From NCBI GenBank assembly GCA_016987375.1, contig PJRA01000288.1, positions 109,153 to 131,907 of the forward strand: a stretch of DNA of 22,755 bases, given 5' to 3'. The translations under genes were made by a program, and so were the position numbers. Shown in pieces: positions 9,989 through 19,308 of the stretch. Position 1 is the stretch's first letter; each line of letters starts with the position of its first letter. Source of the DNA: Brachionus koreanus. Its lineage: Eukaryota > Rotifera > Eurotatoria > Ploima > Brachionidae. The notes under the pieces were generated by a model. That model saw only the letters and a program-made list of their open reading frames with translations, had not been told where the DNA came from and did not search any database.

Positions 9989-12606
9989 GGATGTGAGGAA
10001 AAAATATAATTGTAAAAAAACTAATAAATAAACTTTAAGCACTATAAATGTTTTTTACTATTAAAATAAATCTTCAAGGCAGAGACACAACAGTATTGTT
10101 CTCTTAATAGTACAATCTTTACAATACATCTCTGACTTTCATTTATCTACTTGTTCCATGATTTGGAACTTAGTCATTCCTTTCAGACAAATGTACTTAG
10201 TTAATAGAAAAATTATAAAAAATTAAATTCTAGCTTCTATTGTTTTTTCTATGATAAAAAAGTCAGTAAAAAGATATAATTTTTATACATTGTTTTCACA
10301 TGTTTTATTTAATACCATCTTTAGTCTTACATGTCCTAAGTGTTTTAGTGTAAAATTTATAGAATAGCTTAATAGCAAATGTATGCTAATATTTTTTAAT
10401 TACTTGACGAAACAAAATGACATTTTTAAATAAAAATTAGAGTGCAACTTAAAATGAAATAGAAGCTTATTTTTTTTATTGATTTTAACTTTACTTGATA
10501 AATAAGTATGAAGAGTAATTTAAACAAATTCTATATTTTAACAAAATTCAATTCAAACGAGTAGTTTAAGGGTTTCCTTGATAAAACATTATAGCAATTT
10601 TACTGTAAACGGTGTATAGAAATTCATTATCAGATTAAAAATAAAAAACTATTTGCTAAATTTTTCTCTCTTATAAAAAATAGTGATTTTTTTTTCAAAT
10701 AAAAAATTTTTTTTTGAAAAAATGCTAAAAAAAATCAATTTTTGCACACAAAATCTCATGAAAAATATTTACGCGTTTCTTAAAAGTCTTAAGAAAATAA
10801 ATTCATTTTTTCCATAAATACTCAAAAGCTTTTTAATATTTCCAATATTTCCAGCATCTAAATAAAATGAAATTAAATAAGGCTTTTTTTTAAGATTTTT
10901 TCAACGCAAACAATTTATATTCCAGTCAAAATTAAACAAAGATTAATTTAATCATGTTTGATAATTAATTTTTATTAGCTATACAATACAGTTCTATCGA
11001 AATTCAGACAAATAATTAATTAAAATGGTGTCGAATTTAAAATTATATTTAAAAAAAAAATTATTCATAAAATTTACTCAAAATTAAATTATTTATAATT
11101 TATTAGTATTTATGTTGGATTCTAAAATTTTTCGAGAATTTATTTGCTTTTTGTTTGATATCAAATTCTGAAAAAAAAAATTACTTTTTTTCTTTAATAA
11201 ATTATTTTTAAGTGCTATTAAATGTTCTTTACAATTAACATTAGATTTTAGTTTTTAGTTTAATCCTTTCAATAAATTTGATTTCACTTTTGTTTAATCA
11301 ATAAAATACTAAGTGATTATCAAGTACATTGATCACAAAATAACACAATATATCTTAATTTAATGCTAAGTATTACTTAGTATATGTCAATAGTTAGGAT
11401 ATGTACAATATCATCATATCATATGTCTAGCAATTTTAGTATTTAATACTGATATTAATTACAATAGTAGTATAGATATTTTTATCTACACTAAGAATCA
11501 CAATCATTTAGCTTTATTCACTTTAGGGCTTTGACAGACTTACTTCTCATCATTTCAAAGACTTGTTTGCTAATGATCGTTTTGAAGCTATTTATTGCTT
11601 GCACATTAATAGCATTCACTAATTAACTGTTGCATATTTTTATACATCGGTTTGTTAATAAATCATATCTCAATTAGCCTTTGCAATTTAATTCTGTCAT
11701 TGTAGGTTTTTTGCACATAAAAATGAAATTAAATTCTGCCTAGAAAACCTAAAGGAAAGAACTAATGAATTAAAATTGCTAATTAAAGTACAACAATGGT
11801 AAAACTTTAAATAATAAAAATTATTACCTTATATCCAGTCAACCTTAGTGCGTGTACCATCGAAGTTGGTTATGCGAGAGATTCAAACAAACAAAAAAAA
11901 AAAAAAGTTGTGTAAATAATAATTAAATGTAATAGGAATTATGTAAATTTTTTTTTTTTTTTAAAACATGTAAATTCAATGGTATGATTAAAAAATATTG
12001 TCTTCTTATAATTTAATATTTTAATTTTTTTATAATCCTCATCGCCAAATCTGGCGTAATCTTTTTTGAAATAAATAAATTAATATTTAAAAAAAAAAAT
12101 GAAATTGACAAAATTTTTTCAAAATCATTTAAAATTTTATATGCTTAAATTAGGCCTCACCTTAAACGATAAATGGTTTTCAAGACTAATAGGATTTGAG
12201 TATTTAAATTTGTTTTCGTAAGACTTAGACTTCTAGTGGAATCAGTCAATTTTAATGCCAGAAAATTATAGTTTTTTTATTTATCAATAAAAAAAGCATT
12301 AGTTAGCTAATCTTTAAAGTTTAATCAAAGCATTTATCAAAATAAAATTTTATCAAAGCATCCCCATTTCACGACTAGCTGACCTGGTTAAGATGATTTC
12401 TGCAATAACTTAGAAAATAAATCAACTTCTTATCACAAGTAATCCCAGTCAATCAAAATTTGATGTAGCATCAATGAATAAAAAATAATTGATGAGGAGA
12501 GAACCGATTCATAGTGTTTCAGAGATGAAAATTAAAAATTTCATCGGCTTTTCATTTATTTAATTTAATAAATTAATATTTTTCCAAAGTTTTTGGAAAG
12601 ATTAAG

Positions 12607-12639
12607 ATTTACATTTCACTTTTTTTATGAAATGTAAAT
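12607..12639. repeat. 12-bp perfect hairpin
   Basis: ATTTACATTTCA (12607-12618) and TGAAATGTAAAT (12628-12639) are exact reverse complements with a 9-nt T-rich loop. Confidence 0.7.
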
Positions 12640-12739
12640 TCTATTTTAAGAACAATTTGTGAAATTCAAATGTTTATTTTTTACTATCATTTTTTATGTT
12701 TAGTCTAACATATTTTGATAGATATCGTCATAAAAAGGC

Positions 12740-12763
12740 AAAATGTAAATAATTTTACATTTT
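12740..12763. repeat. 10-bp perfect hairpin with 4-nt loop
   Basis: AAAATGTAAA and TTTACATTTT flank the loop TAAT. The stem shares its ATTTACATTT core with the hairpin at 12607-12639. Confidence 0.7.
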
Positions 12764-14080
12764 TAGACTTTTAGATTTTGCCCATAAAAAGGGAGCCGAG
12801 TTGTTTATCTAGTTTTATTTAGCCTCAAAGACAAGTTTATTAATTTAATTATTAGAAAAAAGATACTTTATTATCATATGAAAAATAACAAAAATCAGCA
12901 TGAACTGTGATGTTGAAGATTATTTAGGTGTACGTATTGTCGGCACTTTTGCTCAAGAAAGATTTGGCAATTTTCTTTTACTTTTTACGGAAATCAAGAT
13001 CTTTTGAACTTATTTATTAAACAAAAATTACTTTACTTTTTTTAAAGAATTTATGCTTTCTTAAATATTATTCAAACATATACTCAGAGTTCATTGAAAG
13101 TTCAGAGATATATTTTGCTATTTAAAAAAATATTGGTTTTAAATCGCATCAAAAAATTGAAAATTTTGACAATTTTTAAATGCGTAATTAAATTCAATCA
13201 AAGATTTTTTAATCACATTTCAAAGCTTTATTTTTTATTTTCGAAAAAGGATTGAAATTTTTTGATCATGAAATTTTATAATTATTTAGGAAGTAAAAAT
13301 TGAACGACAAGACTTTTAATCTGGTTAGCTTCTATGAACTAAAACTACTTTTACTTTTATTTGATGCAATGAGTAAATGTATTTATAATCTAATATTTTT
13401 TCCAGAAAAAAACATCGACGCTTGTAAAATATAACAATAAAAATCAATAAATTTATTAGACATTATCAAATGTTTAATTTTTTATTTTTTTCCTATGTGT
13501 AAACAGAATTAAATTAGAAATTATTACTTATAAATTATAATTTAGATTTTAGAGTGAGTTTTTTATTGACACTCAATTTCCCTTCATTTTCAATCGGTAA
13601 TCTCAATTTTCAACTTTAGATCTACCTCTTAAATTACTTCATCTTTTTATCAATAAAGTTTAAATGTAAAGTATTAATTAAATATTTAGCAGTTAGCTTA
13701 TTTAATGCATCAATAGTATGAGCAAATTTTTTTTCAAACATATTTTCACAAATTTAGGCAATTGAATTGAAAAAGTAGTTGAAAAATCAGGAACAAAAAT
13801 AGGATTGTTTTAATTTTTAAAGTGAACTAATAATTCTGAAAAATACCCTAGAATTTTTATCTACATTAAAGATTTAGTTTACTTGTAGTTTAAGTATGAT
13901 CAGACATAAAACAACAGAAATAAGGCTAAATGAATTAAATATGTGACAGGGTAGCAATTACGGCTCATTTCTAATTTATCAGAATTCTCGAATTTTCAAA
14001 TTTTTAAATTAGTCCTCTATTTCTTGATGAAAGGAGTTTTAACATGCATCCAGAGATATTTTGAACTAAAACAGAAACCA

Positions 14081-14110
14081 TTCAGCTATACGAGCTTAGT
14101 CATTAAAATA
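14081..14110 (+). repeat. 30-bp dispersed repeat, copy 1
   Basis: It matches 15079-15108 at 25 of 30 positions, and all five differences are transitions. The core CGRGCTTAGTCATT is shared. It lies 61 bp from the 3' end of the LINE relic. Confidence 0.6.
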
Positions 14111-14170
14111 CTTTTTTTTTCTTTTTTTATTCCTTATTCACTCCTTGTGGAGCATTAGGTCATTACTTTT

Positions 14171-14670
14171 TTCTTTCATTTTTCCAACATTTACTTATGT
14201 ACATCAGTGTTGCTTTTACTACAGAATTGTTCAGTTTGAGCTTTGTTTCCTTGCTATAACTGGTTGATTTCAATGCTGGTCGGAGTGCTCCCATTGCTGT
14301 ACTAATGGTGTTTCCTAAGTATGTAAATTCGTTTACACACTAGACTTGTTTTTATGTTCTAGATATTAACAGCTGATCATCCAAAAAGTCTAACTCTTCA
14401 AGCTTTGCTGTTAATCCCCATTGTATGCCCCTCGCACTGACAGTTGTTTTCTTCATTACATAATCAATCACTAATAGAAACAATGCCACTCCAGGCTTTG
14501 TTCTATGATGCTCCTAAGTGCAAATATCTGGTCAATGCATCTTTTCCCTCGTCTAAATATGGCTTGTTCTTCTCTAGATGTAACACACATGGAGTTGCTG
14601 ATTCTTTCTTAGAATTTTGCTACAAAACGCCTTGCTTGCTATTAGTAGCAGTGTTATTTTCTAAAACTAT
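14171..14670 (-). pseudogene. Non-LTR retrotransposon (LINE) reverse-transcriptase relic
   Basis: Four collinear blocks on the - strand match the RT domain of LINE elements. In order they are TLLLIASKAFCSKIL (about 14652-14606; family 'ITLLSVxSKVFCKIL'), EEQAIFRRGKRCIDQIFALR (about 14577-14502; family 'EQAGFRKGRGCTDQIF'), LFLLVIDYVMKKTT (14485-14440), and TAKLEELDFLDDQLLIS ending VNEFTYLGN (14410-14310; family 'F-A-D-D...EFTYLG'). The active-site box is FLDD (14376-14387) instead of FADD. The blocks sit in different frames, the segment between the second and third is deleted, and stops precede VNEFTYLG. It is a dead, 5'-truncated copy inserted antisense to SNAP-25. The 'FADD...FTYLG' style suggests an RTE- or CR1-like clade, but I cannot decide which. 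Confidence 0.8.
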
Positions 14671-16190
14671 ATATTGTACAAATGTAAATATATTAATGGC
14701 TAGCTCTTTCAAATTTGAATTCAGATGAAAAGCATTTGTTTATTAAACGGATAAGAGAAAAACTATCTCAAACAAAGTAGTCAATGTTAAAAAAAAACAT
14801 TGAAATACCAGGTTAAATTTATTTATTTATTTCAGGAAACATCTCTTGGGAGATGAAAAAAATCACAAACAAAAGAGATGAAAAATAAAATAAAAAATGA
14901 ATAATTTCTAAATTAAGAAAATAATTTGTATTTAAGAAAAATAACTCAATTTTTCACCAACATCAGTATTTTTGTATTTTTATTCTATTGATTTTAAATG
15001 AGATAATTAAAGTTATAATGAATGCCACTGTTTTTTTTTCTTTTCTTAATTGCTAGACTACATTATACTTAGTCTCTGTTCGGTTATACGGGCTTAGTCA
15101 TTGAAATGCTAGTATCAAATTTATATCTAATTTTTTTAATTGTCAAAGTAAAATAAATTCTTAAAAAATTATTATTTTTGAGAAAATTTGAAAAAAAAAA
15201 CTATTTTGCTTTTCTCTAGATTTACTGCCAATTTGTAATATGGCCATGATTTTTGTCTTTTTTCGTTAGTAAATTAATTTTCAAAATTTAAAAAGTTTCA
15301 ATAATTAATCAAATTATCCAATTATCAGACCCAGCTAACTGTTCATTCTTAAATTGCATTTTATTTGATTTAGTAAGTTTTTTGTTTTCAATATAGAAAT
15401 AATACAGTATACAGTCTAATGGTTTTTTAATTAAATAACAACAAAACTTGAAAAAAAAAAGTCAAATTAGTCTCTATATTTAGTGCAATTTTCAAATAAA
15501 ACGTTATCAATTATTTGAAAATAGCTACCATTGTTTTTTTTATTTTTATTAAAAAAAAGAAAATTTCTCAATTATCAATTTTATTTAATGTAGTGAAATA
15601 AACTGCTTAGCACTTACAGCATCTTAATTATGTTCGCTATTTTTTTTAACTGCGAAAATTCAACTTAAATCTAATGGTTTTTCTAATACCAGCGTCACAC
15701 TTTCTAAGCCATTTAATAGTTTGAAAATTTAAATCAAATCTAAGCTATGTCAATCTCACTTTTGCCAGTTAAAAACAAGTCTTTAAAATAAATAGCCGAG
15801 ATACAGCATGTTTTAACTATACCATGCAAACTAAAACTATTCTTTAAGCTTAGTTTTATTGAAATGCATTATAAAATTTTCATTTTATTTTATTTGTATA
15901 TTTTTAAATGTCTAATTTAGAAAAATATTGAAAATACATCCATCAAGCTTTATTTATTTGACAAAGTCATTCTTTATCATTTTCTAAAATAAAACAAAAT
16001 TAATACAAAGCATATTTCTAACCCTTGATTTGTTTCAAATTATTTTTACATACTGTAATTGCAATAAAATTTTTAAGGTAACAACTTAAAAATAAAATAT
16101 TTTTAAAGTTATTTAAATATTTTATTATTTTTTTCTTTGATGATTTACCTATTAGTTCTATGTCTGAATTATTTCTATTTTTTGATGTTT
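14671..16190. other. Intron segment, no gene recognised
   Basis: AT-rich DNA. Apart from the repeat copy at 15079-15108 I see no feature. Confidence 0.55.
15079..15108 (+). repeat. 30-bp dispersed repeat, copy 2
   Basis: Second copy of the repeat at 14081-14110, in the same orientation, on the far side of the LINE relic. It may be an older piece of the same LINE 3' end or part of a short interspersed element. Confidence 0.6.
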
Positions 16191-16259
16191 GTTTCTGATA
16201 ATGAATTTAAATAAGGAAAAGAATAATCCAAGATTGATCGTATCAAGGATTTGGTTTAG
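16191..16259 (+). pseudogene. Unknown protein-like relic, copy 1
   Basis: It reads VSDNEFK*GKE*SKIDRIKDLV and aligns codon by codon with a second copy at 17227-17299. The copies differ by a clean 3-nt gap (one Glu) and mostly by conservative changes, as expected of once-coding DNA. I do not recognise the family. Stops show it is dead. Confidence 0.45.
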
Positions 16260-17226
16260 ACCTCATATTTTATTATTTTGATTAAGTCCATTATGCCAAA
16301 CTCTATTAACCGATTTAGAAATTTGAAAATAAAAACAACATACTTTTTTATCTCTATTAGAGTCATACTTTTCTCATACAAAAAACTAAATATTGTTTTC
16401 TGTACCGAGCTAATGCTCCTTTCGAAATAGTAACAAATAATTAATTAAACTAAAATAAATGTCACCTATATTTAATATAAAATTATTAATATACTTAAAC
16501 ATTTTAATTAAATTAATTAAGTAATTGATGAAGTTAAAATTTGAAATAATATAAAAAACGTGCTGTATAGTCTGCTTTTTTTCGTGAACTATCAATTAGT
16601 TAAACATGCTTAACCTTCAGCTAATTTAATACATAGTTTCTAATTTTCTTTATCCTTTTTTTGGTTCCTTTTCTGAACCGAGTTAAGATTGGAGTTTACT
16701 ATATTTGAGGGGCTTGTAATGGGTGCTGGCAATGGATGACATATCTATATCTCATACAGAGAATAAATTAAAATCTAATTGTAAATTTTACTAATAAATA
16801 TAATATAATTAAACAGAAGTAAATAAAAATGAAAAAAAAAATAAAGTTTAAAATTTAATAGAATAAGTAGAAAAAAATATATCGGATATTCGAGACACTT
16901 TGATTTAAAGCCGTTTGTATATTTTTTAACCAGTTTGACAACAAATGGAACATAATTACCATAGTCCTTCTCTAACGTATATTTTAATCAATTCATAAAG
17001 TCGATTAAGTACCATTTGTGTGAAACAACAAATGATCACACTCAACATATATTTAAAATTGTATTTCAAACATTATACTTTAGACTTTATATTATTGCAA
17101 CATTCCATTTCACATTTGTAATCTAATTTCATTTATAGCCTCAAAATGTAAAGTTTTTGAGACACTATCAAATTTTATTTTTAGATTAAAGCTAACAGTA
17201 TAGTTTTGAATTTTCATTTAGTATTA
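16260..17226. other. Intron segment with possible - strand coding relic
   Basis: At 16874-16987 (- strand) a frame without a start codon reads with protein-like composition (for example EKDYGNYVPFVVKLVKKYTN). At 16630-16780 (- strand) another short stretch is weakly protein-like. Neither matches a family I know. The remainder is AT-rich. Confidence 0.35.
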
Positions 17227-17299
17227 GTTTCTGATAATGAAGAGTTCAAACAAGGAAAGGAATAGTCTATTATAGATTCAATTAGAGACTTGTAAAGGT
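17227..17299 (+). pseudogene. Unknown protein-like relic, copy 2
   Basis: It reads VSDNEEFKQGKE*SIIDSIRDL, parallel to the copy at 16191-16259 about 1.04 kb upstream. It precedes the gag-like relic at 17513 by about 210 nt and may be part of the same retroelement family, but this is only positional. Confidence 0.45.
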
Positions 17300-17512
17300 T
17301 CCTTAGATCCCATTCTTCTTTAGACTTTTAGGCGAGTTGAAATTTAATTTACAGAAAATTTTGAAACCTAGAAAATCAGATTGAAGATTTTCATTTTATT
17401 GTATTTTGACAAAACCAGTAAACATTACTTTTCAACTGAAATATCTTAGTTTAAAAAACACAAGGAAATAATGAACAAAAGACGAAGTTTTCAACTAGTT
17501 AGTTGAAGTTAT

Positions 17513-18026
17513 TTGAACAGAGAGAATAAAGAAAAGTATACACGGGAAACTATCAAAATGCTGCTCTATAAGGCATTATTTGTTAATAATCAGACTTGTA
17601 AAGAGTGGCTTGATAAATACAGTAAAATTAAAAGAATAATAATGATAATTTTAAAGATATCAAATATAATAACTATAAAGAACAGCATATATTTTTTGGA
17701 TATTGAGCTAATCCAAAAAGAAAGAAACAACACGGTGGCGCATGCAGAAATGAGAGCACCAGATATATTTAGTACAACCACTAATGTAAATATTTGGCTT
17801 AGTAGGCTTGATGGTTACTAAGATATGAACAAAATAATATTAGAAAGAGATAAAATAAATGTTTTTGGATGATGAAACTTTCTAATTTGTGGATAAATGG
17901 ATCCGTTGAGAGATTTATGAAGTTAAAAGACGTTTTAGAGAATTATTAGTACCTCAGAAACTCCAGTCCATGCATACTTACGTAACTCTACTTACGTATT
18001 TAAAAATTATAATACAAACAAATTGA
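17513..18026 (+). pseudogene. Gag-like retrotransposon relic with stops and a frameshift
   Basis: A first frame (17513-17821, opening on TTG, not ATG) ends with RAPDIFSTTTNVNIWLSRLD, resembling the segment of Ty3/gypsy gag where a residue-poor linker leads into 'NV..WL..L..Y'. After the TAA at 17819 the protein-like sequence continues (DMNKIILERDKINV), shifts frame near 17865, and goes on as FVDKWIR and YEVKRRFRELLVPQKLQ, interrupted by TAA 17883-17885 and TGA 17907-17909, to a TGA at 18024. Spacing and motifs suit a capsid-like gag, with 'F.....P.KL' near its end. The part at 17720-17760 is GC-richer than its surroundings. Assignment is from motif memory, so gag identity is moderate; decayed coding sequence is more certain. 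Confidence 0.45.
17975..17998 (+). repeat. Tandem 10-bp repeat TACTTACGTA
   Basis: Two exact copies (17975-17984 and 17989-17998) separated by CTCT, inside the gag-like relic. Confidence 0.7.
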
Positions 18027-18830
18027 TTCTTTTTTGATACTGTTTCCTAAATTTAGAAAACGGCCGTTTTTCTTCCTATTTTTATTTGAAAATAAAGGTT
18101 ATTTACAAAAAAAAAGTTGCCAATAAATCTTTTATTGCATAGTGAATATCCGCTTAATTGATGTTTTAAGTTTGTCATTTTTTTTTAGAAAATTTTTTTT
18201 TAGTAAAATAGTTGCAACAAAGTATGTTGCACTTTTTTGCATTATTTATTTTATTTTAGTAAATTTTAATTTATATAAAAAAGAAAAGTTATTGTTTTGT
18301 TTGTTTTTGAATTTAACAATACTTTTTTCTTTCAAATAAAACAATTAACTATTTAGTGTAAAATATCCATTTTAAAAAGCATAAAAAATGAAGCTTATTT
18401 TATCTTTTTTATTTTATTCTGAAGGAGCATAAGCTCGTCACAAATAAAGATCAAAACGACCTATTCATTTTTTTCTTTTTTTATTAATAACATCAATAAA
18501 AATTAATGTCAACTTTTTTAATTTTTCATCATTTACTATCACGTAATATGCATGTCATGTTTAGCAAAACTGAGCAGTAAAAAATTAAAAAGTTCATTAA
18601 AAGATTAATCAATCAGATGTAAATGTATTTTTAGAAAATTTTTCGGTTCATTCGAGCAGAACCTTGGATGTGAAAATTTTAATTAGTAAAAAAAAAATAA
18701 ATCAAATTATTGTTGGATCATTTAATAAATCCATCCATTACAAATTAATTATTTAAATTAGTTAATCTAAAAACATAATAAAAATAAACAAAGAAAAATA
18801 TAGAAAAAAAAATTTCTATTTTTTTATGGC
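18027..18830. other. Intron segment, no gene recognised
   Basis: AT-rich DNA. The open frame at 18142-18339 starts on a non-ATG codon and translates to a low-complexity F/L/I/K-rich string typical of AT-rich noise. Confidence 0.6.
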
Positions 18831-19133
18831 CCGTGGAAGTTGGCTGCCAAGTCAATTAAATTTAAGTTGTTCATTTTTGTGCCAATTCACTTTCATAATT
18901 TTGAATTATTGATTTTTCTATTTCTTTCATCATTTTATTAATTTTACGAAAAAAAAAGAGTGAGTAAATTAGTTAGAGAGAAAGAGAAACAAAAAAAAAA
19001 CTGAATTTTTTGATCCCTCGGTGTAATTTTATTTTTTTGTTTCAGTATTTTGTTTTATATTTTTGAAAAACTTTTTTTTTTGTTTCTCCTATTTAATCGG
19101 ATTTGACAAGTAAATAGCTGAGCATATATAAAT
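18831..19133 (+). promoter_or_regulatory. Putative internal promoter and 5' UTR of SNAP-25 isoform B
   Basis: The proximal exon has no exon directly before it, so transcription probably starts here. Visible elements are TTGGCTGCCAA (18840-18850, NF-I-like near-palindrome), CCAAT (18882-18886) and a GA-rich tract GAGAGAAAGAGAAA (18976-18989). TATATAAA at 19125-19132 touches the ATG and is too close to act as its TATA box. A T-rich tract followed by TTTGACAAG (to 19110) could be a splice acceptor, so a further leader exon is possible. None of these elements is proven. Confidence 0.35.
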
Positions 19134-19259
19134 ATGCCGTCGAATCCCAAAGACAGCACAGTTCACGATCCTAACGTAAAGCTAGGACCAGACGGTAAGC
19201 CGATACCGCTTACCGAAACCGAGCAAGTTCACTTGCAGATAGAGAACGCGGCTTCGGAG
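19134..19259 (+). CDS. SNAP25: SNAP-25 alternative first coding exon (proximal, isoform B)
   Basis: This exon encodes a 42-residue alternative N terminus, starting MPSNPKDSTVHDPNVKLG and ending in ...IENAASE. It runs from ATG 19134 to the donor GAG|GTTCGT at 19259/19260 and splices in phase 0 over a 49-nt intron to the shared exon, again giving ESLESTRR. An in-frame TGA at 19119-19121 fixes the start. The first 29 residues are hydrophilic and proline/lysine-rich with no signal peptide or membrane segment. The last part (TETEQVHLQIENAASE) can align with the first turns of the Qb-SNARE helix, but less well than the distal exon. Codon use and GC (about 53%) match the shared exon, so it looks like a live exon rather than a relic. 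The predicted isoform is 224 aa. Nematode SNAP-25 (ric-4) is also annotated with alternative N termini, so the arrangement has precedent. Confidence 0.9.
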
Positions 19260-19308
19260 GTTCGTATCCGAGTTAATCGGAAGCTAAGTCTAAAATTTGG
19301 CTTTTAAG
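19260..19308 (+). other. SNAP25: 49-nt intron between proximal exon and shared exon
   Basis: It starts GTTCGT and ends CTTTTAAG, is not a multiple of three, and carries one in-frame stop, TAA at 19305-19307, made by the acceptor sequence itself. Retention would truncate isoform B to 57 residues. It is near the minimum length for an animal intron. Confidence 0.9.

Larger units (their letters stand above)
9989..14170. other. Intron segment, AT-rich with hairpins and weak coding-like patches
   Basis: No gene is recognised. A small open frame at 12882-13007 has protein-like composition (NCDVEDYLGVRIVG) but no known family. Two hairpins with the same ATTTACATTT-type stem lie at 12607-12639 and 12740-12763. 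The rest is low-complexity AT DNA. Confidence 0.5.
2519..19308 (+). other. SNAP25: Giant first intron of SNAP-25 isoform A (16.79 kb)
   Basis: GT at 2519-2520 and AG at 19307-19308 bound this inferred intron. It contains the whole proximal first exon and its promoter, plus the mobile-element relics listed separately. Its length contrasts with the 49- and 76-nt introns elsewhere in the gene. The size is what a second internal promoter plus accumulated insertions would produce. Confidence 0.8.

Noticed and set aside
11842..11885. GC-richer patch with a GTTGGTTA motif resembling a tRNA D-arm
   Set aside because: No acceptor stem, anticodon arm or T-arm can be paired around it.
14444..14728. 94-codon + strand frame
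   Set aside because: Antisense of the LINE reverse-transcriptase relic, which has recognisable blocks on the - strand.
16410..16595. 61-codon - strand frame rich in I/N/F/L
   Set aside because: Low-complexity AT-rich translation.
17590..17781. 63-codon - strand frame resembling a membrane protein
   Set aside because: Antisense of the gag-like relic; hydrophobicity arises from A-rich codons on the opposite strand.
19297..19308. Start of SNAP-25 at MAFK just before the shared exon
   Set aside because: The supposed first codon is TTG and lies within the intron; both real first exons splice at 19309.
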